Of a DNA stretch of 64,000 nt, positions 47,565 through 58,003 are shown one piece after another. The DNA comes from Bacteroidales bacterium (GTDB lineage: Bacteria; Bacteroidota; Bacteroidia; Bacteroidales; Azobacteroidaceae). Below the pieces are notes generated by a model. The model saw only the letters and a list, made by a program, of their open reading frames with translations. It ran no database searches and had not been told where the DNA came from. The position numbers and the translations under genes were made by a program. Where the stretch lies: assembly GCA_003851245.1 (NCBI GenBank), contig BHEP01000005.1, positions 1 to 64,000 of the forward strand, in the 5' to 3' direction. How positions within the stretch are numbered: position 1 is the stretch's first letter; each line of letters starts with the position of its first letter.

Positions 47565-48479
47565 ATGGAAAATAAAAATATTCACGACTGCATAAAAGCT
47601 AATATAGCAGCGCTCACCAAGGAGCATTCTGAGAGATTTCCTCAAATTCCTCTTTACGACAAAACGATGCCCTCTACAGATCATCTAAGACGAGTGATTG
47701 ATGAAATTAAGAACATAGTTTTTCCAAGCTATTTTGGACCATCCGTCAACGTCCACAGTCTGAAATACCATACAGAAGTAAGCTTAGAAAGGCTATACAA
47801 ACTTCTGCAAGAGCAAATATACAGGGCACTTAGTTTCGATTTTATTGAAGAAGAGACTCACTCCTGCGATACTCAAAAACGAGCATCTATCCTCTGCATA
47901 CACTTTATAGACAAGCTGTCGCAGATAAAATATATGCTCTCTACCGACGTAAAAGCCATTTTTGAGGGAGACCCAGCAGCAAAAAATTATGCGGAAATTA
48001 TTTTTTGCTATCCTGCCATCAAGGCTATATTAAATTATAGGGTGGCCTCAGAATTATTTTTGCTCAAGATACCGCTTATACCAAGAATAATTTCTGAAAT
48101 GGCACATGCCGACACGGGTATAGATATTCATCCAGGGGCAAAAATAGGCAGCCACTTTAGCATTGATCATGGCACAGGTGTAGTAGTAGGGCAAACGGCA
48201 ATTATAGGCAAGCATGTACGACTTTACCAAGGAGTGACCCTGGGAGCCAAGAGCTTCTCTTTCGATACCGACGGCAAGGCCATAGACAAACCGCGCCATC
48301 CAATATTGGAAGATCATGTAACCATTTACTCCAATGCCTCCATATTGGGGCGTATCACCATTGGTGCAGGAAGTATTGTAGGTGGAAACTTATGGCTAAC
48401 AAACTCAGTACCTGCCAATTCAAGGGTATTACAAACCAAAGCCATAGAGAGTGCTTTCTCTGATGGCTCTGGAATATAG
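47565..48479 (+). CDS. cysE: Serine O-acetyltransferase (EpsC-type)
   Basis: About 304 residues from the ATG at 47565; the open frame reaches back to a TTG at 47526 that overlaps the lipoprotein gene. The N-terminal helical domain is long, as in EpsC-type enzymes. The C-terminal left-handed beta helix has D-I-H-P-G-A-K-I-G, the catalytic I-D-H-G-T-G-V-V-V-G-Q-T and V-T-L-G-A-K. It makes O-acetylserine for CysK (0.6 kb). It lies 35 bases past the kelch gene and may be read with it, but has no clear functional link. Confidence 0.93.
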   Translation: MENKNIHDCIKANIAALTKEHSERFPQIPLYDKTMPSTDHLRRVIDEIKNIVFPSYFGPSVNVHSLKYHTEVSLERLYKLLQEQIYRALSFDFIEEETHSCDTQKRASILCIHFIDKLSQIKYMLSTDVKAIFEGDPAAKNYAEIIFCYPAIKAILNYRVASELFLLKIPLIPRIISEMAHADTGIDIHPGAKIGSHFSIDHGTGVVVGQTAIIGKHVRLYQGVTLGAKSFSFDTDGKAIDKPRHPILEDHVTIYSNASILGRITIGAGSIVGGNLWLTNSVPANSRVLQTKAIESAFSDGSGI

Positions 48480-48519
48480 TTTTGCTCTAGCTCCATGCCT
48501 TTTAGATTTCTGAATTCCT

Positions 48520-48801
48520 CTACTTTAATCTGTGATAATGATGAAAGAGCTTTAAGGTATCCTCTGGATACCTAATCTGTATCAATGTGTCACTTCTATT
48601 GAGCATCAATGTATCAGTTATGAATATATTTTCTTTATAAGAATCGCCAAAATGTTCTCTTGCATACAATATGACAATATACTGGCAACCGTCATAATTT
48701 CCTGTAGTGCTTATTCTTAAAGAGTGTATATCAGGACTTCCTCCATTTGGTTTATTCCATGTCGATAAAATATCACTTGCAATTAGCCTTTTATATCGCA
48801 A
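48520..48801 (-). pseudogene. Possible 5'-truncated gene fragment
   Basis: A 93-codon frame with only a TTG start; reading further upstream gives eleven more sense codons and no ATG before a TAG at 48835-48837. The translation looks real (F-G-D-S-Y-K-E-N-I-F-I-T-D-T-L). It lies downstream of the T9SS cargo gene, 41 bases past its stop, on the same strand. It may be the tail of a secreted protein whose start was lost, or a small gene with a rare start. The family is not recognised. The remainder of 48480-48842 shows nothing. Confidence 0.35.
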
Positions 48802-48842
48802 GGGGTAAAATTTTACTGGATAGAATATTCCTATCTAATCCT

Positions 48843-50051
48843 TTATTTTATTACCAATTTAGTGGTGTGTACATTACCAGCAACTTCGGTAACTTTGGCA
48901 ATATAGATTCCTTTAGTCACATTTGGGATACTGGTATGATCCTGCATATTGCTGTTTCTATAAACAAGTTGTCCTTGGGTAGAATATAGTTCGATGGAAG
49001 CAATTTGAATCTCTCCATCTACTTTGATTTGAGCTCCATCTGTCCATATTTTTAGATTGCTTGCTTGTTTTGATTCTATCCCTAATACGGTATCTCCATA
49101 GAATAAGATCATATATTGAGAGAATATGGTCGACCAATTATTAGTCGTTTCATCCCATTCAAAAAATTCTACACGTCTTAGTTTATCATTTTCGTAAGTC
49201 ATTACTACTCTTTCTACACCAAACAGGGTCTCTCCATCTTCTGAGATATAATATTCTTGGGCAATAATTTTGTTTTCATTGTTAAAAAAATTCAGTTCTT
49301 TATCAAAAATAATCCACGCCATATTGTCATCAGATCTAAAATACTCTTTCTCAGTACAATTGCCTTGTGCATCATATTTGTATTCTTTTTTGGTATGTAG
49401 AACAGGATTTACATCGTCTGGATAGACGTAAGAAGTAAGTGTTTGCAGCAGACCCTTTGCTGTGTATGTCAATCGATACATTCTATAAAGTACCTCTGAA
49501 GACGTTTCCCCCATGTGTGTCCGTAGAGTGATGGTATACGATTCCAGTTGCCCTGTAGGATTGTAAGTGTTTTCATAAATACTTTCGTCATCTATATCCC
49601 ATTCCATAGCTGACGAGTCGAAGTTGTACAATATAATGTTGCTTATATTTGCCTGTTGGTCGTAAATTGTTACCCATTTACTCTCATAAACCCATACATT
49701 ATTATAAAAACTAGAAGAAATTCTTACTATTTCTTTGCCAACTTCATTGTAAGTCGTTTCCTCTTTTTCTCCAAACCAGCTATTATCGCTGTCAGACCAA
49801 TACTGCTCTTCTGAATATATTTCATTGCCATTGGCATCATATTTAGAGTAGTATTTAGTCAAAATTTGATTGCTGTCAGAATACAGATATAAGCTATCAG
49901 CTTGAATAGAAACATCCTTGGTCTGTGAGGCAGATTTCAGAACTTCCAGTTGAGATTTTTGGGAAAATTTCTTCTTCAAATCATACTTGCCTTGTGCCTG
50001 AATGCCGATGCTGAATGCGATTAAAAAAATACATGTAAAAAATGTTTTCAT
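48843..50051 (-). CDS. Secreted protein with T9SS sorting domain
   Basis: 402 residues. A signal peptide is at about 1-19 (ending I-G-I-Q-A-Q). YD/RHS-like short repeats follow (Y-D-A-N-G-N-E-I; Y-N-P-T-G-Q-L-E-S-Y; Y-T-A-K-G-L-L-Q-T; Y-D-A-Q-G-N-C-T-E-K). The C-terminal 75 residues are a type A T9SS sorting domain: S-I-E-L-Y-S-T-Q-G-Q-L-V-Y, G-I-Y-I-A-K-V, and final T-T-K-L-V-I-K. The protein should be exported by the SprA machinery and anchored or released at the cell surface. Target unknown. Confidence 0.88.
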   Translation of the reverse strand: MKTFFTCIFLIAFSIGIQAQGKYDLKKKFSQKSQLEVLKSASQTKDVSIQADSLYLYSDSNQILTKYYSKYDANGNEIYSEEQYWSDSDNSWFGEKEETTYNEVGKEIVRISSSFYNNVWVYESKWVTIYDQQANISNIILYNFDSSAMEWDIDDESIYENTYNPTGQLESYTITLRTHMGETSSEVLYRMYRLTYTAKGLLQTLTSYVYPDDVNPVLHTKKEYKYDAQGNCTEKEYFRSDDNMAWIIFDKELNFFNNENKIIAQEYYISEDGETLFGVERVVMTYENDKLRRVEFFEWDETTNNWSTIFSQYMILFYGDTVLGIESKQASNLKIWTDGAQIKVDGEIQIASIELYSTQGQLVYRNSNMQDHTSIPNVTKGIYIAKVTEVAGNVHTTKLVIK

Positions 50052-50096
50052 AAAAAAAATAAATTTAATTAAATTAGATAGATTATAAACAAATAC

Positions 50097-50957
50097 TCAC
50101 TTACAAGCTTTTAAGCTCATATCCAGACTCATTACGGAATGCGTTAATGCACCCACAGAAATATAGTCGACACCACAAAGGGCGTAATTGCGCAGGGTAT
50201 CAAAAGTGATGCCGCCCGAAGATTCTGTCTCGAAGCGATGGGCTATCATTTCTACAGCTTTTTTGGTATCTTCAGTACTGAAATTATCAAGCATAATACG
50301 ATGCACCCCTCCTATTTCCAATACTTCTTGGAGTTCGGCGAAATTACGCACTTCAATTTCTATTTTGAGATTTTTAGCTTTTTCCCTACAATATTGTTGG
50401 GCATTGGTAATGGCATTTTTTATGCCCCCAGCAAAATCTACATGGTTATCTTTGAGCAAAATCATGTCGAATAGCCCTATTCTATGATTGACTCCACCTC
50501 CAATTCTGACGGCTTCTTTTTCCAACACACGCATCCCTGGAGTTGTTTTGCGTGTGTCTAAAACTCTTGTATTGGTGCCTTCGAGGAGCTCCACATATTT
50601 GGCGGTAGCGGTGGCAATGCCACTCATTCGCTGCATCACATTGAGCACCAGCCTTTCTGTTTGTAATAGAGAGCGTGTACTTCCCTCAACAGAAAACACA
50701 ATATCTCCCTTTTTTACTTTAGATCCATCCTCTAAAAGTGATTTTATTTGAAGATTTTTGTCAAAAATATTAAAGATTTTTTTTGCCATTTCTACGCCAG
50801 CCAGTATTCCGTCTTGCTTGATGATGAGCTGCATCTTGCCTTGAGCAGATTCTGGAATTGTGCACAGGGTAGTATGATCGCCGTCACCTATATCTTCGGC
50901 GAATGCCAGTTTTATGAGATCGTTTATTAATTCTTCCTTAGTAAGCAGATAGTTCAT
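50097..50957 (-). CDS. nadC: Quinolinate phosphoribosyltransferase (carboxylating)
   Basis: 286 residues. It turns quinolinate and PRPP into nicotinate mononucleotide for NAD synthesis. Motifs: R-M-S-G-I-A-T-A-T, the substrate site T-R-K-T-T-P-G-M-R and N-H-R-I-G-L-F-D-M-I-L-L-K-D-N-H, and late S-G-G-I-T. It lies between the T9SS cargo gene (45 bases downstream) and the C1 aminopeptidase gene (28 bases upstream). No other de novo NAD gene lies in this window. Confidence 0.96.
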   Translation of the reverse strand: MNYLLTKEELINDLIKLAFAEDIGDGDHTTLCTIPESAQGKMQLIIKQDGILAGVEMAKKIFNIFDKNLQIKSLLEDGSKVKKGDIVFSVEGSTRSLLQTERLVLNVMQRMSGIATATAKYVELLEGTNTRVLDTRKTTPGMRVLEKEAVRIGGGVNHRIGLFDMILLKDNHVDFAGGIKNAITNAQQYCREKAKNLKIEIEVRNFAELQEVLEIGGVHRIMLDNFSTEDTKKAVEMIAHRFETESSGGITFDTLRNYALCGVDYISVGALTHSVMSLDMSLKACK

Positions 50958-50970
50958 TCTCAGTTGTTAA

Positions 50971-50996
50971 TCTTAATTATTAGCCTTAATTATTAA
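50971..50996. repeat. 2 x 13-bp repeat before nadC
   Basis: TCTTAATTATTAG followed by CCTTAATTATTAA, between nadC and the aminopeptidase stop. The core AATTATTAGC is the same as in the mnmE leader repeats. Confidence 0.5.
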
Positions 50997-52179
50997 GCTT
51001 CAATTTTTTCCTAAGTTCTTTGCTTAGAGCGTCTTTGTGTAGCATAATACTTATTGTCTTGTATTTCACAAAGGTATCGGAAGCATACCAGGTACCCCTA
51101 TAAGTATTTTCTATTCCCCAAGAATTTTTAACCATGAAATAGGGGCTTCCATTTTGGTCTTTTGCCTTTCCATAAATCAACATGCCATGATCGTCAGTTG
51201 TTTGGTAGTTGTCAAAACCATCTTGACGCATTTGCTGGCTTATTTTTAGTTCCGGCATGGGCTGATTGAGATCGCTGAGCATATTTTCTCTTTCTTTTTT
51301 ATTCAAACCCAACCAATGAGCCTGGTCTGATCCTGGAGTTTCTTGGGCCTCTATGTCAGGAACAATGGCTATACCTTTTCTGGTAAAGCCTTTTTCGCTA
51401 ACATCGCTTGCCCAAGCAATGGTATATCCCTTTTCTACTGCCTGATTCATTAGTTCTAGCATCTCGTCCATAGGAAGGTTGTACGACAGTGCCCACCTCC
51501 AATTGTCGGGCACTTCGATAGGAAATGCCTCATAAAAAGGATGATGCGTAAAAGATGTAATGGATATATAATTTTCGGGAACAATGCCTATGGCAGCAGC
51601 ATACGATTGTGGGCTGTGAGTTTTGCCTTTGTAGGTGATACTTGTAGGACACTGTCCTAGGTAGGCATCAACAATACCATTGTAGCCCGCAAACCAAGCG
51701 GTGGATAATTTTTTGTTTGGGTTCTTTGTAATTACTGATACATAGGCACTTGTAAGCGCGTCTAACTCTCCATGTATGTGGTTTTCCTCACCATATTGCA
51801 ATCCTCTCATCAAGGAGTCTGGCACAATTCCGTAGTCTCTGATGGCATCAAAAACATCGGCAAAGGATCCGCCTGGAGAGAAATGCGAGCTACCATTGAG
51901 GCGAATAAATTTTCTTGCCTTATCTAGGTAATTTTTATGCACAATATACATTGCCGAAAGATTGAAATCGCCCTCTCCCAAGCGAAGTAGTTCGGATTCT
52001 ACCAGTGCCAAACCAGAATACGACCAACAAGTGCCCGAACTTGCTTGATTTTTTATCACGGTAATGGGATTTTCTTTTATCGTGGTAAATACAAAAGACT
52101 TAGCTTCTTTTGCCTCATCCTGAGCGTGGATATTTAGAGCAAAAAAAGAGGATATAAAAAATAAAAAAAAATGTTTCAT
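50986..52179 (-). CDS. Exported C1-family aminopeptidase (bleomycin hydrolase-like)
   Basis: 397 residues with a signal peptide (about 1-19, ending N-I-H-A-Q). The papain-type catalytic residues are Cys in S-S-G-T-C-W-S-Y, His in D-D-H-G-M-L-I-Y-G and Asn in V-K-N-S-W-G. The family (PepC/bleomycin hydrolase) is usually cytoplasmic in other phyla; the signal peptide places this one in the periplasm, as often in Bacteroidota. It may trim peptides taken up from protein digestion. It follows glgP by 18 bases. Confidence 0.9.
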   Translation of the reverse strand: MKHFFLFFISSFFALNIHAQDEAKEAKSFVFTTIKENPITVIKNQASSGTCWSYSGLALVESELLRLGEGDFNLSAMYIVHKNYLDKARKFIRLNGSSHFSPGGSFADVFDAIRDYGIVPDSLMRGLQYGEENHIHGELDALTSAYVSVITKNPNKKLSTAWFAGYNGIVDAYLGQCPTSITYKGKTHSPQSYAAAIGIVPENYISITSFTHHPFYEAFPIEVPDNWRWALSYNLPMDEMLELMNQAVEKGYTIAWASDVSEKGFTRKGIAIVPDIEAQETPGSDQAHWLGLNKKERENMLSDLNQPMPELKISQQMRQDGFDNYQTTDDHGMLIYGKAKDQNGSPYFMVKNSWGIENTYRGTWYASDTFVKYKTISIMLHKDALSKELRKKLKLNN

Positions 52180-52197
52180 AAGTATATTTTTTAGCTG

Positions 52198-54771
52198 CTA
52201 GTTTCTATTAGCCCATTTAACGAATGCAAAATCCATACGGTGAGGAATATCTGCATTTTTAGGGAATATGCGATAACTAAATCTAACATGCCCCGTTTCG
52301 GCAGCAATAACATTGATATTGAAATACATCAACGACCCCTCGGTTTTTTCTAATTGCATTTCATGAACCGCTAGAATTTGTGGTTCATCTTCAACTACAT
52401 CTCGCTTGATTACAACTATCTCTACACCAATATCTCCTTTGAGATTTTTTCTGTCCACTACCATTGTCGTGACCAGGGCATCACCAATTTCTACGCCATT
52501 GACCATTGTTTTTTCATCATAGCCAATAGATACAACTTCTATTTGATTCCAGTTTGTAGCTACCTCTTCTTTCCAAGCGGCAATTTCTTTTGCCTTAGCA
52601 AAACCATTGGCTTTCAATATTTTAGATCGTTTTTCCAATTTTGTGTAAAAACGATCAACATAATCATCAAACATTCGTTTGGTGGTATAGTGAGGCGCTA
52701 TCTGTGCTATAGAATTTTTGATGTACTGCACCCATTCAGGAGAATAACCCTTACTATTTTTTGCGTAATATAGAGGTATTATCTCGTTTTCGAAGATTGA
52801 ATAAATCGTGGTTGCGTCCAACTGATCTTGGTATTCTTGGTTGTCGTAGGTTGTTTTGTCGGTGAGGCACCATCCAGCACCTTCGCGATAACCCTCATAC
52901 CACCATCCGTCGAGCACCGAAAAGTTTAGTACTCCATTCATCTCAGCCTTCTCTCCAGAAGTTCCTGACGCTTCCAATGGTCGTGTTGGCGTATTTAGCC
53001 ACACATCCACTCCCGACACCAATCTCTTGGCAAGTCGCATGTCGTAGTTTTCTAAGAAAATAATTTTCCCTAAAAATTCTGGGCGGCGCGATATTTCAAC
53101 AATCTGCTTTATCAGTCCCTGACCTCCCCCATCGGCGGGGTGAGCCTTGCCTGTAAAAATAAATTGCACAGGCTGCCTAGGGTTATTTACAATTTTAGAT
53201 AATCTTTCCAAATCAGTAAATAATAGATGTGCACGTTTGTAGGTAGCAAAACGACGACCAAAACCTACAAGAAGGGCATTGGGGTCAATTTTTTCCATTA
53301 CCGACATTACTTTCGACGGATCGCCCTGATTTTTCAACCAGTTGTCTCTAAACTGATCTTTTATGTAATTTACCAAGCGTTTTTTGAGAGTTAGTCGCAC
53401 ATTCCATATCTCTTCGTCGGCAACATTGTATATCTGTTCCCATATCTTGGGGTTGGATTGGTCGTTGTAGAAGTTCTTGTCGAAGTGAGTTTCGTAAAAT
53501 TTGCGCCACTCCGAAGTTGTCCAAGTAGGTAGATGCACACCATTGGTAACATACCCTACATGCAGCTCTTCAGGGAAATATCCCTTCCATATGGGGGCAA
53601 ACATTTTTTGCGACACCTTGCCATGCAAGAGGCTTACTCCATTGGCTTCCTGAGAGGAGTTGAGGGCGAAGACACTCATAGAAAATTTTTCGTTAGAGCC
53701 TGGATGCTCCCTACCCATATCCATAAATTCTTGCCAAGAGATGCCTAATTTTTCAGGATATTGATTCATGTATTTGTTGAAAAGCCCTTCCTCAAAATAG
53801 TCATGACCAGCAGGAACTGGAGTGTGGCAGGTATATAATGTAGAAGATTTCACAACTTCAAGAGCCTCATTGAAGCTTAGTTTGTCTTTCTCAATATAAT
53901 CGCACAAGCGCTGTACGTTGATTAATGCGGCATGGCCCTCATTGCAATGGTACACATCTTTTTTTATGCCCAGAGCATTCAGCAACTGAATACCACCAAT
54001 GCCTAGCAAGTATTCTTGCTTAATACGATTCTCCCAATCTCCACCATAAAGTTGATGTGTGATAGATCTATCCCATTCGCTATTTTTTTCCAAATCGGTA
54101 TCCAGAAGATAAAGACTAACCCTACCTACGTTTACCTTCCATACACTGGCATACACTATGTGGTTGCTAAAAGAAATTTCTATTGTCATCAAATTTCCAT
54201 TAGCATCTAAGACATGCTCTACAGGAAGTTGCTCAAAAAGTTGCGCCTCATAGTTTGCAATTTGCTGACCCTCCATTGAAAGGGATTGTGTAAAATATCC
54301 ATAGCGATAGAGGAATCCTACGGCGCATAGATCTATGTTTATATCGCTGGCTTCTTTTATATAATCGCCAGCCAATACTCCCAATCCTCCAGAATATATC
54401 TTTAATATATTGGCAAGGCCATATTCCATACTAAAATATGCTACCGATGGCTTGCTGGCATCGGGTTTTACATCAATATAAGCCCTAAACTTAGCATAAA
54501 CAAGTTCTATCTGACCCATCAATTCTTTGTCGGCAAGAATCCTCTCCATACTCTTAGACGAAAGGCGTTGCAGAAGCAATACAGGATTACCTTCGGTTTC
54601 TAACCACAAATCGCTATCCAAAGACATAAAAAGATCCGTTGCCTCATAATTCCATACCCACCACAGGTTATGGGCAATTTCATTCAATACTTTAAGTTCC
54701 TTAGGCAGTCTTGATTTTACATTAGAATCCTTCCATAGAGGTTCGTTTGCATTATTTGCTTGTATTTTCAT
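52198..54771 (-). CDS. glgP: Alpha-glucan (glycogen) phosphorylase
   Basis: 857 residues of the short GT35 type with the N-terminal DUF3417 region ([13 protein letters not shown]). The nucleotide/PLP end has [13 protein letters not shown], with the PLP Lys in the last motif, and E-N-Y-D-M-R-L-A. It releases glucose-1-phosphate from stored glycogen. It lies 19 bases past the glycogen synthase gene, so synthesis and breakdown genes share a transcript. Confidence 0.94.
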   Translation of the reverse strand: MKIQANNANEPLWKDSNVKSRLPKELKVLNEIAHNLWWVWNYEATDLFMSLDSDLWLETEGNPVLLLQRLSSKSMERILADKELMGQIELVYAKFRAYIDVKPDASKPSVAYFSMEYGLANILKIYSGGLGVLAGDYIKEASDINIDLCAVGFLYRYGYFTQSLSMEGQQIANYEAQLFEQLPVEHVLDANGNLMTIEISFSNHIVYASVWKVNVGRVSLYLLDTDLEKNSEWDRSITHQLYGGDWENRIKQEYLLGIGGIQLLNALGIKKDVYHCNEGHAALINVQRLCDYIEKDKLSFNEALEVVKSSTLYTCHTPVPAGHDYFEEGLFNKYMNQYPEKLGISWQEFMDMGREHPGSNEKFSMSVFALNSSQEANGVSLLHGKVSQKMFAPIWKGYFPEELHVGYVTNGVHLPTWTTSEWRKFYETHFDKNFYNDQSNPKIWEQIYNVADEEIWNVRLTLKKRLVNYIKDQFRDNWLKNQGDPSKVMSVMEKIDPNALLVGFGRRFATYKRAHLLFTDLERLSKIVNNPRQPVQFIFTGKAHPADGGGQGLIKQIVEISRRPEFLGKIIFLENYDMRLAKRLVSGVDVWLNTPTRPLEASGTSGEKAEMNGVLNFSVLDGWWYEGYREGAGWCLTDKTTYDNQEYQDQLDATTIYSIFENEIIPLYYAKNSKGYSPEWVQYIKNSIAQIAPHYTTKRMFDDYVDRFYTKLEKRSKILKANGFAKAKEIAAWKEEVATNWNQIEVVSIGYDEKTMVNGVEIGDALVTTMVVDRKNLKGDIGVEIVVIKRDVVEDEPQILAVHEMQLEKTEGSLMYFNINVIAAETGHVRFSYRIFPKNADIPHRMDFAFVKWANRN

Positions 54772-54790
54772 AATTATAAAAAAATTAAAT

Positions 54791-56449
54791 TTATCTTTTT
54801 TCTACTTCTCTTAAAGCAATATTGTATGCAGTATAATAGTGCTCTATAAAATTTTTCCAGGAAGCTTTTTCGGCAAGTTTGCGTGCTGCTTTTCGCGCTG
54901 CATTCTTGTCTTTAGCTGCACAATTAGCATATCCAATGATGGAGTCTTTGATAGATTCTGCAACATGGAAATAATTTTCGTCGGTTCTTTCTTCCACACT
55001 CACTCCCTGCGACAATTGCGTGGACACCCCATTTTGCATGGCCCATATTCCAAAGCCTGCCAAATTTGTGGTGATGCTAGGAATGCCAAAGGCAATGCTT
55101 TCTAAGGGAGTATAACCCCAGGGCTCGTAATACGAGGGGAAAATTGTCAAGTCTATGCCTGCAAGTACGTCATAATACGAGAGGTTTAAAATTCCGTCTG
55201 ATTCATTGATATATGAGGGCACAAAAAATATTTTAACCTTGTCGGATTTATTATTTATAAAATCCAAATACTTTATATAATTACATACATGATCACTTTC
55301 TTGCTCATGTAGTTCATGCGTAATATAAGGATTTATAAGGGGTGTAGAATATTTTTCCTTAGATTCTAGGCGGGCTTGCAAATCAAGTCGCGGCCCTATG
55401 CTCCATGCAGGAACGATGATGAAGGCTATAATCGTTTGATCCAAATCATTGGATTTTCTCACCCTATCCAATGCTTCTATATATACATCTATTCCCTTAT
55501 TCTTGTATTCGTAGCGGCCACTTGTGGCTACTATCAAAGAGTCTGAGTGAATATCTTCTCCAGTAAGGCACTTTGCAACATTAAGTAAGGATTTTCTGGC
55601 ATTTTCTCTTACTCTTGTAAATTTTGCTCCCTTGGGCACAAAATCATCCTCAAATCCATTGGGGGTAACCACATCGGGCAATTTTTTTAGCAGCTGTCCG
55701 CATTCGCAGGCGGTGAGCTCGCTCACCGTTGTAAAGCAGTCGGCATGCCAAGCCGCTTGTTTCTCTAGCGAGTGCTTGGCTTCCATATTTAGCTCTTGCG
55801 CCATAATATCGCCATCGTATTGGTCAAAATAGGCATATAACTTCTTGCCATTGCCTGCAATAGATCGCCCTATGGAAGTGGCATGTGTTGTAAATATGGT
55901 GGCTATGCCTGGCAGTTTGTTCTTAATATATAGGGCTCCCATCCCTAGCATCCATTCGTTGAAATGGGCTACAACTTTTTTGTCCTGCAGTTTGTGAAAT
56001 TTATAGAAACTTTCAATCAAGAGGCCTGTGGCATAAGCAAACATACAAGATTCGTCGTAGTCGCCATAGGCATTCATAGACTTTACACCAAATTTATCCC
56101 ACATAAGAAAATATAGCTCGTCTTTTTCAGCAAAAAAATCCTGAAAGTCTATAAGTATTACTACAGGTTTACTGGGAATATCCCATCGACCGATTCTGAT
56201 TTTTAATCCTTCCGATTGGGTGGCAAAAGATTTCCACGAGTCAAACAATCCATTTTCTATGGGCAAGAAATCTGAATTGCCAATATCAGCACCCAAGTCG
56301 GGCCCAATAAATATCAGATTATCATGAATTTTTTCTTGAATTGTATTGGCTCTGGTGGATAAAACAGTGTAGATGCCACCTACCTTATTACAGACTTCCC
56401 AGCTAGTTTCAAAAATGTAATCTGGAGCCAATAGTTTTTCTATAGCCAT
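54791..56449 (-). CDS. Glycogen synthase, GT3 (eukaryote-like) type
   Basis: 552 residues. The N-terminus [17 protein letters not shown] and the late [19 protein letters not shown] match the GT3 family found in fungi, animals and Bacteroidota, not the GlgA (GT5) type. It extends glycogen from a UDP- or ADP-glucose donor. First of the run with glgP, the C1 aminopeptidase and nadC. A -7 box lies 34 bases upstream. Confidence 0.92.
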   Translation of the reverse strand: MAIEKLLAPDYIFETSWEVCNKVGGIYTVLSTRANTIQEKIHDNLIFIGPDLGADIGNSDFLPIENGLFDSWKSFATQSEGLKIRIGRWDIPSKPVVILIDFQDFFAEKDELYFLMWDKFGVKSMNAYGDYDESCMFAYATGLLIESFYKFHKLQDKKVVAHFNEWMLGMGALYIKNKLPGIATIFTTHATSIGRSIAGNGKKLYAYFDQYDGDIMAQELNMEAKHSLEKQAAWHADCFTTVSELTACECGQLLKKLPDVVTPNGFEDDFVPKGAKFTRVRENARKSLLNVAKCLTGEDIHSDSLIVATSGRYEYKNKGIDVYIEALDRVRKSNDLDQTIIAFIIVPAWSIGPRLDLQARLESKEKYSTPLINPYITHELHEQESDHVCNYIKYLDFINNKSDKVKIFFVPSYINESDGILNLSYYDVLAGIDLTIFPSYYEPWGYTPLESIAFGIPSITTNLAGFGIWAMQNGVSTQLSQGVSVEERTDENYFHVAESIKDSIIGYANCAAKDKNAARKAARKLAEKASWKNFIEHYYTAYNIALREVEKR

Positions 56450-56482
56450 AAAAAATAATTTTGTTTTTATCGAATATCTCTA

Positions 56483-56490
56483 CAAAGATA
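56483..56490 (-). promoter_or_regulatory. -7 box for the glycogen synthase gene
   Basis: Minus-strand TATCTTTG, 34 bases before the glycogen synthase ATG. Confidence 0.55.
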
Positions 56491-56543
56491 CTATTTTTTA
56501 GTAAATTCGCTCATTATTTGTGGGCATATTCACTTTTCTTTAG

Positions 56544-56551
56544 TAGTTTTG
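56544..56551 (+). promoter_or_regulatory. -7 box for the acyltransferase gene
   Basis: TAGTTTTG with a TTTG 23 bases upstream. It lies about 115 bases before the acyltransferase start and diverges from the glycogen promoter. Confidence 0.35.
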
Positions 56552-56665
56552 CCCCTAGTTGTACGAAATAGTAGCTCAAGAAACATTCTAAATGAAATAA
56601 GATGTTGCTATACAGACTATTATTATTGTAGCAGATATAATTTATAGAGATTAATAAAGATATTG

Positions 56666-57205
56666 ATGAAGAGATTCAGTCAGCTTGTTCTAAAATGTAT
56701 GGGGTGGAAAACCATTCTCAGTGTTGATATTCCTCAAAAAAGTGTAGTGTGCGTTGCCCCACATACCAGCAATTGGGATTTTTTATATGCCAAACTTTAT
56801 TACTCTGCCATAGGTGGCAAGCCTCATTTTTTGATGAAAAAAGAACTGTTTTTTTTTCCTATGGGTTATCTAATAAAAGCCATGGGGGGCATACCTGTAG
56901 ATAGAAAGAATAAGAAATCCTTGACTGCACAAATGATTGAGATGTTCAATAGTAAAAAGAATTTTCATCTTGCCGTTGCTCCCGAAGGAACAAGAAAAAA
57001 GACTAGCAACTGGAGAACAGGATTTTATTATATTGCTATAGGAGCAAAAGTGCCCATATCATTGGCACATATAGATTTTAGAAAAAAAGAATTGGGCGTA
57101 TCCGAAAATTTTTATCCTACAGGAAATGAAATAAGCGATATGGATTATATTAAAAAAAAATATAAGGATTTTATAGGAAAAATACCAGGTAATTTCTCAA
57201 TATAG
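56666..57205 (+). CDS. Short PlsC-family acyltransferase
   Basis: 179 residues from the ATG at 56666; a TTG one codon before is less likely. The acyltransferase motifs are A-P-H-T-S-N-W-D (H-x4-D, about 31-38) and A-P-E-G-T-R (about 111-116), as in 1-acylglycerol-3-phosphate acyltransferases. It has no clear membrane helix and is shorter than E. coli PlsC, a size common in Bacteroidota. It probably acylates lysophosphatidate or a related lipid. It ends 14 bases before the decayed genes. Confidence 0.9.
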   Translation: MKRFSQLVLKCMGWKTILSVDIPQKSVVCVAPHTSNWDFLYAKLYYSAIGGKPHFLMKKELFFFPMGYLIKAMGGIPVDRKNKKSLTAQMIEMFNSKKNFHLAVAPEGTRKKTSNWRTGFYYIAIGAKVPISLAHIDFRKKELGVSENFYPTGNEISDMDYIKKKYKDFIGKIPGNFSI

Positions 57206-57219
57206 AAGTTTGCCAACAA

Positions 57220-57504
57220 CTATTTTTCTATCTTATAAACCTTGCCCAATCCTATGCTTGACACCTCCTTGCGCTTGGGATTGTTCAAATATCCTATACT
57301 GCCTACACCCTTCGTTAGCGCCGTCAACTGCTCTATGGGATTGCAGTTTATAGAACCAATGCCATCCAATTCTGCAAGTACAAATTGAGATTCTAAGTTC
57401 GTACTACTTATCTTTACTACACCTTTCAACTCAAATAATAAGTGTAGAAATAATAATGCGAACAGGGGTAGGCTCTGAATCATTGTCTGAAAAATCCTCT
57501 CCAA
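57220..57504 (-). pseudogene. GIN-domain (DUF2807) gene remnant
   Basis: A 94-codon frame. A possible signal-like start (M-I-Q-S-L-P-L-F-A-L-L-F-L) is joined to what looks like the last third of a DUF2807 protein: V-V-K-I-S-S-T-N, A-E-L-D-G-I-G-S-I-N-C-N, T-K-G-V-G-S-I-G-Y, E-V-S-S-I-G-L-G-K-V. The normal domain has about 180 residues, so more than half seems deleted. It follows a PspC fragment and a PadR gene, the order of a common Bacteroidota three-gene operon. Confidence 0.55.
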
Positions 57505-57512
57505 ATTTCTGC

Positions 57513-57635
57513 CTAATCTTGCCCTTTCTCAAAATAATAACGCAAATTATTCAAATAATTTCGTGAAAGCTCGTAGGCATCTTCATCAATATTGAAAACC
57601 CTCCCATTTAAATTTATTGTCAATGTATTGTTCAT
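57513..57635 (-). pseudogene. PspC-domain protein, N-terminal fragment
   Basis: A 40-codon frame starting M-N-N-T-L-T-I-N-L-N-G and continuing F-N-I-D-E-D-A-Y-E-L-S-R-N-Y-L-N-N-L to a TAG. This is the typical start of Bacteroidota PspC-domain proteins linked with PadR regulators, but the PspC transmembrane part is missing altogether. Its start lies inside the end of the PadR frame, suggesting that the PadR stop was lost by a small indel in the A7 tract near 57650. Confidence 0.6.
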
Positions 57636-57906
57636 AAGTATTATATTTTTTTAGATGATTGATGGTATTATTTATATCGCTCCAAGCTTCCTCCAAGGAA
57701 ATCAGAAAATCCTGACCTCCTGCTGTCAAGGAATAATACTTGCGAGGAGGGCCCTGCTCCGACTCTATCCATTGATATGCCAAAAAACCTGCATTTTTTA
57801 ACCTTGTCAGTAAGGGATATAAAGTGCCCTCCACAACAATTAACTTAGCCTCCTTCGGCTGTGAAATAATATCTGAGGCATAAGCCGGCAATCGCGAAAA
57901 AATCAA
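57586..57906 (-). pseudogene. PadR-family regulator, damaged at both ends
   Basis: 106 codons from a TTG. Residues 7-80 (P-A-Y-A-S-D-I-I, E-A-K-L-I-V-V-E-G-T-L-Y-P-L-L-T-R-L, G-P-P-R-K-Y-Y) are a standard PadR winged helix. The first helix, which normally begins about 20 residues earlier, is only partly readable upstream and is cut by an in-frame TAG near 57955. The C-terminal tail runs past the expected stop into the PspC start. The gene is probably inactive, unless the TTG form still folds. Confidence 0.65.
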
Positions 57907-58003
57907 TAGGGTGCTAGTATAGCCTCGAAAGGATATTGCAATACCCCCAAACTAGACAGCTCATTAAGATAATAATCGCACATTTACGTTTAAAATTTTT
58001 ATT

